This document shows, in pieces, positions 36,857 to 48,573 of a stretch of DNA of 64,000 bases (position 1 is the stretch's first letter; each line of letters begins with the position of its first letter). The stretch spans positions 68,788,792 through 68,852,791 of the forward strand of contig CATQJL010000305.1 of NCBI GenBank assembly GCA_958299035.1, in the 5' to 3' direction. Source of the DNA: Cylicocyclus nassatus. Its lineage: Eukaryota; Nematoda; Chromadorea; Rhabditida; Strongylidae. The notes under the pieces are model-generated. The model saw only the letters and a list, made by a program, of their open reading frames with translations. It had not been told where the DNA came from and searched no databases. The position numbers and the translations under genes were made by a program.

Positions 36857-36996
36857 TTAAAAACTATCTACGTCGCATTTTTAGAGGCGAGTACGCACTA
36901 GCACCATTGTACATAGTCAACGAGAACTAGCTTCATTATACTTATTTTATACAGGCAATACATACCATTTAAGCAGTAAAAACCGCTAAAGCGATC

Positions 36997-39900
36997 TCAG
37001 TCTTTTTTGACCTTCTTTGATATTGAAAAACATGTCAAAAGCACTTTAGTCATTATATAAATGGCAATAGCGAAGATAATTATGAGAAGTAGTGCAACAT
37101 CGATTAAATAATATTCCATGAACGAAAGCTGCCTTCCGTACGGATCCAAATTAGGCAAGCGACCAAACCTTAACGGAACTTGTCAGTCAAAGAAAGTCAA
37201 ATTCAAACTTACTTTGCAGCAAATTCACAATGTCGAAGGAATAGTTGTTTTGGACTCACAGGCTGGTTGCGTAACATCTCGCTCAAACGCTTAGCTTTCA
37301 GAGCGTAACTAGATTCAAAGAAGTGAAAGCTGAGTTCGGTGAAGTCACTATCTCCTCTTTGAAGTTTGTGATGATTAAGTGAGTTAATAAGTTACCTTGG
37401 CTTGCTAAGAATAACTTTGAGGCTTTCTTGCAACTTTTCAGGGGTGTCCAAGTCGTACTTTGTCAAATAAATAGCACCTCCGTGCTTGGTGAGCATTTTA
37501 GCATTGCGCGGTTGATCGCCAAAGAGTGGGATCTGGTATTCTTTGTTGAGATTACCTTATATGTTTCAATAACATTGTGATTCGCCTACTAGGATAGCCG
37601 GTTTGCCTTGGTAAGCTAATTCCGTAACACTACCAAGTCCTCCATGAGTTATAAAGGCTGTCAGCCGCGGATCACCTGCAAGTCCCAAATAGTCGCAATC
37701 GAAATCACTGCTGAGTTCCAAACAAAGTTATCAACTTGAACCAGGGCTCGGCACGAGCTGGCACCAGGGAATTTTCAAAACGAAGTCCCCTTGGTTTTTC
37801 GCTAAGTTTTACGACGTCCCCCTTGGCCCTAATCCCTAAACCTAAAAAACCCCCCAAAAACGAAACGTCGACTAAAAAAACGTCGCAATTTGTCGACAAA
37901 AACATATCCCCTTTGCTCTTTGTCCCAAAAACGACATCCAGTTTTCCCGTGCTAGCTGGTGCCAGCATCTGACTTAAACTCTCTCTCTCTCCATTGATTT
38001 TTGCAATTTTTAGGATTGACATGGGTGAGCAAACGTGTGATAACGAGATAAAACTTTGAAAGTCGATTGTTATAAAAGATAACACTTTTTTGTACTTTTC
38101 GATGTGTAAGGCAAATGCTGCCAATTGGCAACGTTATTTAACAGTTTCTGCTAGAATTTTAATTGCTTTCACGTTCTTAACTTTTTGAAAGCAAGAAATA
38201 GAGGAAAGGCGGCGGCCAGGACACAAGAAGCAGTAGAAATGAGGCCAATGAAGAAAAGAAAGAAGAAGATGCAATTACGTCAACGAAGTAAATGATCTAG
38301 GACCTTTCATTATTTTTTTGGCATCTCTCTTTTATTCAGGACAGATGAGCGGTACTAGGTATAAATGTGTAATTTCTATAACTAATATAAGCTAATATCC
38401 CAACATTTTGAGGAAAGCTGATAGAGCATATATCACCTTAACGAGCAAACTCAGGTATGGAGCAGACTTTTGTATCATGCTAAAATCTTACCCAAAAGAG
38501 CTTTCTGAGGAAGCCACGTGCTCAGATGAACATTGCGAAGATGATCAGCTATTTTTGACTTCTCCTCTTCAAATTTGAAAATAAATGTTGTTTCCGGCAT
38601 GCTTTCGAAGACTTTCAGAAGTGTTTGCCTGAAAAATATTTTTTTTCATTATTAGAAGAGTTTGAATAAAGAAGTTAAAAATCACAACGTTACTATCAAA
38701 CTCAAAATACCGACGCTTTAGTTACATGTATTTATCAGGCATGTAGATTGCCTTTGCTACTGATCCGAACGATACCAAGACTGTCGTATTGCGCTCGTTC
38801 AAAATCGCATCCCACTCCTACAGGTACATAGTTGTCACAATGCTATGTTACCGTGCACTAACAGCTGAAAGCCTGTTCTTTTCTGGGTCATACGACGCTG
38901 TAATTCCACCAATATTCACGGTTTTATGGAGCATGGGACGAGGATAGTCAAGGTAGGGGTTGGAGTTAGTAAATAGATACGAAGCATCGGCGAAGAGTTG
39001 CTAGAATTGAAATTATGTTGTTATGGACATCGAGAAAAAATTGAGCTTCAAATTAAAAGACTGAATTTCATCTGATTGTGCAAGATATCTCACAGCTCAG
39101 ACAACCTTTCAACTATAGTGTTACTCAAAGTCTCTTGTTCGATCCTTTTCCTGGTGTGGAGCAAAACGAAAAATGTAAAAAAATGAGTGCGAATACTCCA
39201 ATGAGCCAAACCACTACTGTGGCGTAATGAGGTCGTTTGAATATTCTCTTTAACGTCAGCGCTTGAGCTAGACTTTGATGGCCACTTTCTTTCTTTGCGA
39301 CAGCTATTGGTTTTAATAGTTCTACAGTTTTGACACCTTTTCAAATATTAGTGATATGAGGCTTTGAAGAATGTAAACCCTTTATACACGCTTGAAATAA
39401 CACTGACGCGGAGTTGCATAGAAATTTGTTAGGAACATGTCCAATAGGCTTGATGAAGTGATAAAAGCGCTCGGTGACCCAATCAGCTATACGGCATGTT
39501 TTGCGTTTCCTTTTCCTAAATTGAAGTTTCCTTCTCAATGTGATTGAAACTGCAGTACATGTTGAATAGCGGCAGCGAAATATCGTTTAAGAAGTTATTT
39601 TTTTAATAATAGCTGGCTCCGCTCGGTCTTGTCAATACACGGTGATAGATCATGCTCTATTTCCGTACAACATTTCTCTGTTTCCCTCCCATATCTATAT
39701 GCCAATACCCTGTCTCCATTATGTGTATCGCAGATCGCGATCAAGAGGAACCAGCAGACACTGCTGTAGTATAGAAATTTGTTCATGTGGATTCAATGTT
39801 TGTTTGCGTATGCTTTATTCATTGCACTTTTTGGGTAATGATCATTCTTCTTGTGACTTCGCCCCCGATAAAGCAGTTAGTGTTGGTGTTTACGACAGCT

Positions 39901-42900
39901 TGGACGGCAGAAGCAGGATAACCGGCATCGAACCACCACTCTAATATGATTTCAGCATGATCACTTACGCTCCCTCCCTCCCCCCCCCCCCCCCCCCTTG
40001 TGCAAACTTCAACCCGTACCTCACATTCTGCAACGATAAAATCGATAAATATAACCAGCAACTCAAGAACTGAACGAAGAACAAAACGTTCACCATCCAG
40101 GTTTAATTTACGTTGTTTCTTCATCTGGATGTAGTTGACAGGAAAGTGCATTATTTGATTATTCGAATAGTCGAATAAATGAAAAAGACTTTTATTCGAA
40201 GACTTGTTTATTCGACGAATCGATAAAATATCTAGTCGAAACTCGAATATTCAAACAAAAGTTCGAATAAGTTGTTTCATTCGTCGAATAAATAAATACT
40301 CGAATAAAACTCTTTTCCATTCATTCGACTATTGCAATAATCACATAAACTCACTTTCCTGAATATTCGACTTCTTTAGTTCGAATAGCATAAATCAAAA
40401 GATATTCGGTTTTAACCGTAATACATAGTACTTGAAATCTCTATCGATTTTCCAAGCAAAATCAAGAGCACATTTTCTTAACTTTTTTCATAAACTGCTA
40501 ATGAAATATGAGGGCACAGAAATATTCAGGTCCTACCTGCCAATCACTAAACTCGGAGCCGAACTTCTTTTTGAAAGAATTGACCTCACTAACAAACACC
40601 GAAGGGATAAATTCACGGGCAAAGAAAACTTCTAACGCATTCTGGAACCTAGCAAAAATATTCATCTGATCGCCTGCTGCCGACATTCCTCCTGTAAAAT
40701 TGCTTGGATAGCTAGAACCCGACTGGTAAGTCAATTTCAACCTGGAACATAGCTAGGAGTGACTGGTTCACCAATTGCTTCGGAAATGGGATCCATATGA
40801 ACACTGGCCAGAGTGGCCAATGTAGTTTTGATTTTTGCTATTTTGAAAACGCCTAAAATTAGCGCAACCATTCACTCAGAAAATAGTAGCGCGTCTCCAA
40901 AATATTAGGTCGTTCCATAAGTTCGTAGCGTTTTTATCCAACAAAAATTATCAATTTACAGTCAAAACCAACCAAAATTATATTCCTCGTTGTGGCGCAC
41001 GACTCTTTGGCACATTATTGTTAACTTCTCAATCTCAATTTTTCAAACTGCAGCACGCCGGGTCGCAAATAAGTCATATAACCAACGCTCAAACTACTTA
41101 CTGAAATTGAGACGGGCACCTTTCATGAGGTTTGCCAAAGAGCGAAACAAATAATAATCTGATAGAGCGAGGTTTGGAGAGTATTTTGGGTACTGTAGTA
41201 CCTTCCAGTCAAATCGTGCAGGACAGTTTTGACGACGTTTGCCGTATGAGGCCATGTTTCATCATGCAGAAAAGCTCACTGGATCTGTCTCTCAAGCTTT
41301 TTCTGCGGTAGGACCTGGTTTAGACGGTGCAGTTGGATTGCTTACGGTATGGTTGACCATCGCCTACCTGTACAGCAATTTTCAGTGCAGGACGTCCTGC
41401 CCGTCCCCCGAAAAGTCTTGTTCAGGGACACCCTGCTCAGTGCCTGATCTTTTGTAGCAATCCAATCCTTTTTTTGTCTCATATTGATGTTCGAGCGCCA
41501 TGATCCCTAATCGACACGAAAATTTGTGCAAAAGCGGTTCTTTTCATAAGGAATTATGCGCAAATGCCAAAATTGCTCCTTTTTGCCCTTCAAGATTTCC
41601 ATCTTTGGAAGGTGCGAGATTGGAGTGAATCAGCTTTCCACCGAAATCAGTGGACGTATTTTAAAGAACACAATTAGCCCTTCCAAATGATCTACGCATT
41701 TTGCCACAAACCAACTGCTCCTCAAAGATATGAGCACGAAAATGAAAACGCTACGAACTTATGGAACGACCAAGTTCGTAATTTTTGGAGGTACTTGCAT
41801 GATTTGAAAAATTGTGTAACTTCTTGTTCTGAAAAACATTTCATAAAAATTTTTGATAAAGTAGCTGGCTCACTAAATTTGGAGCTTATAATTAGAAAAT
41901 TTCTGGAGACTTGGCTAACTGCCCTTTCTCGAAAATTTACACGTCTCATCATAGGTAGAGGATGTGCAGGAAGGGTGAAAAAATTACCAAAACCGCAGGC
42001 CATAAAACCCTCTGCAATGCCAACATCAAAGTGCTCTTCTTCTAGCTGCTTTATCAGCTTTTCATCTTGAAAAACCCCTAAAAATATTGTTCGTGGCGCG
42101 CCAAAAGTTACTACATATTAGATTGTAATGAAAGTTCCGGACGCTTGCGAAAATTTTTTTAATTCGCTGTAACTTCAAGCAGATTGACTCTTCTTTGAAG
42201 CCACAAATTTTACTGTAAAGAATTTTGTTTACAACATATATCTGTCTGGTTAGCTTTTCAGCACCTTCCACCAGCGCAGAAGGGAACAGGTCGATGCGAA
42301 AAGTGGCCTATTTGTACAGGATTATCTCAGGAATGATGAGAGATGGAGAGCTCAGATGCTACAGTTACATAGAATTGTGTTGAGGCTGTTGTGGAAACTT
42401 GAAAAGTCGACCATTTTTTGCCCCCAAAAGCACCATTTTTCGAGTAAGTGGCTTTAAAGTCTTGCCCTTTTGCGTAGGGTGGACCAAATCTTTTGTTACT
42501 GCGAACATTGTTGGGGTAATGCCTTACACATCTTTTGGACCCATCATCCAGGCGAAGATCCCCGCAGAAGCGGCGTCGCTGCGAAAGGAAAGGCAGTCAG
42601 GCGCGAGTTCGGCTTGTAATTCTTGAGCGCATATTGCGAAACTCGAGTGCGCTGCGGCTTAGAAGTTTACAGGCTCTTCGATCAGATCACACATGATATG
42701 GACGAAATTCTTTGAAGTGCACAAAAAATGGCCACGGGAAGAAAACTTGTGAAAATTTTTATGGTTGGATTTCCTTTTTTGACGTGCAGCAGACACCTTT
42801 TGGTATCGATAAACATCAGAAGCGGTTTTGAAAAGCTTAGGCTTTTTTACTGAACAGTATACAACTTGGTGTCAAAGTTCAATCAAGCGCAAAAAAATGC

Positions 42901-43469
42901 GTCAGAACATGAAAATTCCAAAAGTGAACTTTCGTTACAACCTAATATATAACTCGTGAATTTCTTACTTTCACATTGACATGTGAACCACGTGGTCATG
43001 TTCTTCTTCATCTGGAATCTCACAATTCACGTTGGATTATCTACCTAAACGTAAAAACTAACCTCAAAAAGAGCAGATATGGTCGGCTGCATGGTCCACA
43101 ATCTAGAAATCATTGCTGACTGATATTTCACTATCGGAGCTATTCGCTCGTCTATGGGAACCTTGATTATGTTTGTTGTAAGTTTTACCCCAGTCTTATT
43201 CTGTTGTTCCTCATCCATGATTGGCATTAACATAGTCTGAATGCTGTGTTTGATTGTCATAAACATAAAAATTGACAGCTGAACAGATTAGCCTTCTTCT
43301 GATAGGTTCTTATGCTTACCACGTTATGACCGGCCTCTGTAAGAGTGTCAGCTAAGATGCCCATGAAGTTGGTATGAGAATATCCATAGATTGGCGAGTA
43401 GACTAGGAATTTGTAGCCATCACTCCCACATGCTAGTAATGCGAGGAGCAGAGTGTAGTACCCAATCAT
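36997..43469 (-). CDS. UDP-glycosyltransferase UGT-B (13 exons, intact)
   Basis: Paralogue of UGT-A with the same predicted role at the ER membrane. Exons: 43320-43469, 43063-43236, 42969-43011, 41988-42077, 40742-40852, 40537-40691, 38863-39000, 38726-38817, 38492-38628, 37590-37675, 37396-37532, 37213-37308, 36997-37168; 1,581 bp, 526 aa. Twelve exon lengths equal those of UGT-A exactly; exon 13 is 3 bp longer. The start MIGYYTL was chosen by alignment: an upstream in-frame Met at 43517 lacks support. Visible: signal peptide, GYSH catalytic-type His32, STWLPQKALL, FITHGGLGSVTE, GDQPRN, C-terminal membrane segment, tail KKVKKD. Introns 3 and 4 each carry a mariner-like element, and introns 6 and 10 carry smaller elements. 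No exon is hit. The recent-looking upstream flank is shared with UGT-A. Confidence 0.95.
37742..37971. mobile_element. Short hAT-like element in the UGT-B intron between exons 9 and 10
   Basis: Starts CAGGGCTCGGCACGAGCTGG and ends CAGCTAGCACGGG-complement then CATCTG. The flanks ACTTGAAC and ACTTAAAC are a near-perfect 8-bp duplication. The interior shares motifs such as AAAACGAAGTCCCC with the larger element at 20064-20795. Non-coding. Confidence 0.7.
40156..40343. mobile_element. AT-rich hairpin MITE in UGT-B intron 6
   Basis: TGATTATTCGAATAGTCGAA on the left pairs imperfectly with TTCGACTATTGCAATAATCA on the right. The whole element is built of inverted TTCGAATA-like words, so it folds end to end. 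About 188 bp. Confidence 0.75.
40905..41774 (-). mobile_element. Mariner element with decayed transposase in UGT-B intron 4
   Basis: TA then TTAGGTCGTTCCATAAGTTC on the left; GAACTTATGGAACGACCAAG on the right. It carries a recognisable mariner transposase remnant on the minus strand (separate entry). 870 bp, shorter than an autonomous mariner of about 1.3 kb, so it is internally deleted as well as mutated. Confidence 0.9.
41104..41277 (-). pseudogene. Mariner transposase remnant (D34D part)
   Basis: The minus-strand frame reads LHDETWPHTANVV, later YSPNLALSDYYLFRSL. These correspond to the LHDNARPH and YSPDLAPSDYHLF motifs of mariner transposases. Exactly 34 residues separate the two aspartates, the mariner D34D spacing. 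Further upstream a fragment HRLNQVLPQKK-like appears in a shifted frame, and the N-terminal DNA-binding part is missing. The element cannot encode an active enzyme. Confidence 0.85.
42118..42945. mobile_element. Mariner-like element in UGT-B intron 3
   Basis: Left end TTAGATTGTAATGAAAGTTC after TA; right end GAACTTTCGTTACAACCTAA before TA. 828 bp, internal ORF 42399-42626 without a recognised motif. Its insertion enlarged intron 3, which is only about 60 bp in UGT-A. Confidence 0.88.
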
Positions 43470-44499
43470 GACCGAAAGCAAATAAACTTGCAGATAGAAT
43501 TTTACAAAGTGTGCCATTTCAAGCTCAGATGCTTTTGTTTGTGTGATATGTTTTGAATAAAAAACAAATCAAGCTCAAGTTTTGGCTTTTTTATAGATTA
43601 GGAACACCACCAAAAACCTGAAACATGAAAGAAATAAAAATATTGCACATACATTGAAAAGTTGCTTTCTGTCAATGGCTATGGCAAGAGACCACTAAGC
43701 TGATTTGCACAATCACAATCAAAAAAATCGATCTAAAGATGTTTGAGACTTTTTTCCTAAACATGACTTCTGAGGCAAAGTGCACTTATTCTTGGAACGA
43801 TTGGACGAGCTGAGAAAGCCATCTAGGTACGAGTGCTGCAAATGGATTTCGTGGACAACCATCAAAGACCACCAAGGTCGTGGATCAAAAGCGAGGGACA
43901 GGAGTGGTTGGAGACTTTTGTGTTGAGGCCCGCACGTCATGTGAAGGCGGGTCATCCTAATATCTAAGTATGGTGCCAAAGCAGGCTCTCTTATTTAACT
44001 GGGTGCGTCATACGCATGGAAGGCTGATATCAAAATGCCTCCCCCACTCCCCCCCCCCCCCCCCCCTCTCCCTGACCAGTGCTGATTTTTGGAAAGCAAC
44101 ATCAGCCAAGACTTTTTTGTACTGTTCAGAATTAGTTTTTATGACTGCCCTCATTAATTTCCAAGAAAAATTGCACTGGATCACCTGCTAACTTTAAAGC
44201 GCATAGTATAATAAAAAACTTGGTATTTTTTTATGGGAATTCAATAGCACTTTTGTGAATGCATAAGAGTCCTGCCTGCATATTATATTCATAGCCTCTG
44301 TTGTCTCAAAAGACCTAAGCTCATGACAGAAGGATTGCCCATAGAGTAAGTTATGAATGATCTTCACTTGCTGGTACTCACGTCGAATGCATATTTTTTC
44401 AAGCGTGGAAGTTTTGTAAGAAATAAGTAAGCTGTAATTGTTCGTGCACTAAAAGATGTCTTTGGAAGCAGAGAGAGATGGGTGCATAGGTAACTATAG

Positions 44500-46420
44500 T
44501 GGTCTAAAGTTGAGTGACTTATCAGATCACGCGTCTTCTAACCAGTTCGCATGTTCGTGTAAGTTTTACGAGCGAACGTACAATTAAAACCTGATTACCA
44601 TGCATATGCAGCTTTTAGCTGAATTCCTCTTCTGATATGAACCCTGGGATCTACGAATGAATAGTCTGTATAAGAAAAAACAGCAACTCTTATTCAACGT
44701 TTTGACTTGAACTGCGTCTGTCACAAATTTCGGACAGATAATTTTTGTCGGTAGCTGGAGCATAAAAAGTGTGCTATAGTAGAAAGTTTTCAAAACAGCA
44801 AACACAAAGCCTCACGTCGTCCATTACCATGTGTCCACAGACTACGTTGACAGACATAAATTTGGGTTTTCCTTACTAAATCAAAATGAAAACAGCCTAT
44901 AATTGTTGATGATTTCTATATCATCAAATCAATCCACTCCATTTTCCACATCGCCTATGGAGTTCCCATAGGCCCCGGGCAGACTTCACGCGATTTGATC
45001 GTCGCGACTGAATCGCGAGGAGACAACTGTTACAACCGGGGCCATAGGCTGAATTGCACGCCACTCATTCTTGAGTATCTAATCACTCAAGAATGATTGG
45101 CACCTGTGTACCAGTAGTGTAGCCGAACGGCGGCAACTCCTTTTAAGCCATGTACCCCTTCTACGTTGTACATTGTACCCGGGCAAGCTCCGCCTTCTAT
45201 CCGTGTATATAAGGAGCCCCCGACTGTATCTTCTCGACTGATATACGCCCGTTTCAGTGTTTCAAAATAACTTCAAAAGGAGGTATCGTTCGGTTGGCGA
45301 GAAAGAAAGGGTCAAAGGGTTTTCGCTTGTGGTATAGAATACAGCTTACAACTCTTCGTCAAAGATTACATTACTTCAGCAATGGACAAGGCGGTTTTGA
45401 TGACACTTTTCATGTTGTGCTAGCTACTTACCTGCATAAGCACAAGGTTACTATTCGGGAACCTGTAAATCTCTAGAAAGCGATTTTTCAACGTAATTTA
45501 TGGACAAATGTTGCTTATCAAGCTTAGCTTTCATAGGTCATTTAGTAGATGATGTAGCCGGGTACTTGTTGCATCGCATGAGAAAAAAATAATAATCAGG
45601 AAGAACTGGCCATAGAGTTATCAAATTCTAATGATGCTAAATCTTTGTAATGCTAATGAAAGGTCTGTGACAAACAAGTACTCAGACAAGAGGGAAAACT
45701 TGATTGCTCATGCGTGAAATAAAGGGAATAATGTTTGTATATCGCTTTTTTTTCCAAACGTGATAAGGCAAAGGTGGTACCACCTTCATCCCTTTCGAGA
45801 AAGACGAGGGCACAAATTTCATTGAACATAAAAGGAAATAAAGTCTGTGCTGTCATGCTAATTATGCAAGACCCACTGCGAAGCAGACTGCATAAGTCAA
45901 AATGCGTAGCAGAATGATAGGAATGTTCCACATAAAGATTTGAGTTACTTTACAGTTATTTGAGCGGAAAAGATCAAAGTATTGCTTGTGTGCTGGTATC
46001 TTATCTCAACACATCTGTACTGTTATCAGTTTTCATCACTGCTACCAAAGATCCCGATCATATGAGCACGGGAGCCTAAAAGCTCGCATCATTCTAATCT
46101 ACAACCGTGTTAAGATAAGCCTACTAATATTGCAAATTTTGTAGATAAACCAAAAAGAGACTTTCATAACAATTTGTAGAAGTAGTGTACAGCATTGCTG
46201 TTTGAAAAATGCTGGAATTTGAGTGAGGTATATTGTACCAAAAACGAACTATGAAAAAACCACTTAGTTAGACTTTGATATTGTCAGAAAATCTATTCAA
46301 ATTTGGAAAATGCCATTTCAAGTGCTCTGCACTAATTATCAGCTCTGTCACTACAATAAAGGAGAACAGTCACAAATCACAGATTGTTGATAAATTATGT
46401 ATCATCAACCTCAACAGCTC
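44500..46420. promoter_or_regulatory. Upstream flank of UGT-B, partner of the UGT-A flank
   Basis: Segments near 44500-44830 and 45980-46400 align with 27590-28050 and 28850-29330. A GGTATCTTATCTCA string with its GATA-type core is kept. In between, 45170-45250 carries TGTATATAAGGAGCC, a TATA-like core resembling the TATAAATAAGGAG at 14142. A 12-bp-stem hairpin is at 45065-45096. No reading frame is shared between the two flanks. Confidence 0.35.
45065..45096. repeat. Perfect 12-bp stem hairpin
   Basis: TCATTCTTGAGT, an 8-nt loop ATCTAATC, then ACTCAAGAATGA: exact complement arms. It lies in the spacer upstream of UGT-B. Function unknown. Confidence 0.8.
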
Positions 46421-46499
46421 TCTAATCCTGATACCTTATAGTCATTCCCATAAGCTATATTCCTCAACCGCTTATATTTAATTACCGTATCACTTACTG

Positions 46500-46862
46500 A
46501 TGTGGTATCCATCCACCTGGAAAGCGTCAATCGGCATCGGCGATACTTCCCTTCATTTGTGTACGTTTCTCTTGGCTGTACATGGGTCAGCTCCTCCTTT
46601 ACAACTATGCAAGAAGCCTCTGAGTGTATTATTGGTTGCTTCCCCCGTTCAATACCGGGTTCGTCTTGTTGGTAAATATTGTAACTCAACTATCGTCGAA
46701 CAAGACACTTGGTTTCCAACAAACAGATGCTTTTTTTTGTCGGATCTGGTTTTAGGACGAAATGCATTTTCTTCGATGTCGATGATTTTTACGGCCGTTT
46801 GTGACCACAATGATTTACCTATTAAGTACGTTTTCCTTTTATCTTACTACTTCAATCGCTGA
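46500..46862 (+). CDS. Unassigned ORF upstream of UGT-B
   Basis: A 120-codon plus-strand ORF beginning MWYPSTWKAS with scattered cysteines and two hydrophobic patches. I do not recognise it. The opposite strand over 46411-46689 is also open and has a plausible GTAAGTG donor at about 46497, so either strand, or neither, may be coding. No repeat family known in the window covers it. Confidence 0.15.
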   Translation: MWYPSTWKASIGIGDTSLHLCTFLLAVHGSAPPLQLCKKPLSVLLVASPVQYRVRLVGKYCNSTIVEQDTWFPTNRCFFLSDLVLGRNAFSSMSMIFTAVCDHNDLPIKYVFLLSYYFNR

Positions 46863-47386
46863 GTATAGCCTACAAAGACGATGCGAAGTTGTAGCGCACA
46901 TAATGTGCATGGAAATAAACAAAAATAATCAGTCGTATTCTAGAATTGAAAATGCTTTCAGATCAGAATTGAAAGACAATGAAATGAAAAGACAGACTCT
47001 GTCGCCCCAACTCTTGGCAAAGAGCAGTGGCTTGCTTGATGAATTCTCAGAATGAGTCGTAATCGCGTCTTTCGATCCCGGCCTACATTATACTGGGTTA
47101 CGCTTTTGAAGGAGGCGAGCATAGGCCTTAGATAACGTCGTTGTGGAACCGCACCGTGTCACCAAGCTTCAAACTAAATCAACACTATTTATTGAACCAG
47201 TGCACTGTGCTTATATAATGCTTACTGTATAAGTAGATCAGCATACACTGCATATTGCTCAAGCGATAGCAGTAGGCTACTGGAAACAGTTATAGGAATT
47301 CTTAGACTTCACTCAACTGTGAAGGGAGGATATCGGTAAATGTGCCTTCACACAGGAGCTAACTGGGGATACTCTGAATCTTAATA

Positions 47387-48334
47387 TTAGGTTGTCCGGA
47401 AATTAATGCAGGTTTTAAATTCCAACCGCAATAAGTCATACAGTTCCCATTTCTAAGTAGGTTGCAAAACACCATTCGATAGAACAAAGCAAGCTCTACA
47501 AGATTGGTATCTTGCTTTAACAACAGCTCTGATCGACCACGAGTTTCGAGCCAAAAACTAAAAAGATTCAACTGACCGAAAAATTGAGAAAAATCGTAAC
47601 TCGGTTCACAAAATTTCTACAAAAATTCTTACTTGCTTACGTAAACACAATCCACATAGGACATTTGTATACGCCATTGCCGTATTTTTCTCTGTTAGAA
47701 ATCAAGAAAACGGAAATTTTCGTGCATTTGCCAAAGTGATGCTGTACCGTTCCCACATAAGTAGTTGTATACTTCGAACCTGTAGAAGTATAAACGTAAA
47801 TTTCCAGCTCTCTACAAGCCTTAGTTCTCGAGAAATTTGAATTTTAGCTTGGACCACATGACTAGAGAAAACTGTATTCGATATTTCTCGAGAACTAAAG
47901 CTTGTAGAGGGCTGGAAATTTACGTTTGTACTTCTACAGGTTCGTAGTATACAACTACTTATGTGAGAACGGCACACCATCACTTCGGCAAATGCACGAA
48001 AATTTCCGTTTTCTCAATTTCTAACAGAGAAAAGAATACGGCAACGGCGTATATAGATGCCCTATGTGGATTGTGTTTACGTGAGCAAATTAGAATTTAT
48101 GTAGGATTTTTATGAACTGAGCTACGATTTTTCTCACTTTTTCGGGCAGTTAAATCTTTTTAGTTTTTGGCTCGAAACTCGTGGTGGATCAGAGCTGTTG
48201 CTAAAGCAAGATAGCCATCTTGTAGAGCTTGCTTTATTCTATCGAATGGTGTTTTGCAACCTACTTAGAAATGAGAACTGTATGACTTATTGCGGTTGGA
48301 ATTTGAAACCTGCATTAATTTCCGGACAACCTAA
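47387..48334. mobile_element. Mariner-like foldback element, almost a complete palindrome
   Basis: Ends TTAGGTTGTCCGGAAATTAA and TTAATTTCCGGACAACCTAA, TA on both sides. Homology between the two halves continues to the centre near 47860: for example GTATACTTCGAACCTGTAGA on the left against the complement at about 47930. The arms are about 470 bp. No transposase. It lies between UGT-B and UGT-C. Confidence 0.9.
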
Positions 48335-48573
48335 TAGTTCCACTTTGTTTAAATCTAGGATGGCTCATTAGAAGGATGACAGGAATGTCATAATAGTATT
48401 CTTCTCATTCATACCTTCGCTATTTTATAGCCTAAAAACATGCATGCCGTATCTTCAGTGGCCAGTATGCATTAATACCATTGCACGTATACATTAGAAA
48501 TCAACCTTTATTCACACTGCTTATAAACATATAATACACAACATTTGAACAGTCTAAAATTGCTAGAACACTT

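Noticed and set aside
37705..38124. 139-codon minus-strand ORF near UGT-B exon 10
   Set aside because: It spans a small hAT-like element and intron sequence; the real exon 10 ends at 37675.
39090..39344. ORFs in UGT-B intron 6, one frame with a possible membrane segment
   Set aside because: No family match, no consistent splice sites, and the equivalent intron in the paralogues lacks it.
45294..45476. 60-codon ORF downstream of a TATA-like box
   Set aside because: It starts with TTG rather than ATG, has no motif and no counterpart in the related UGT-A flank.
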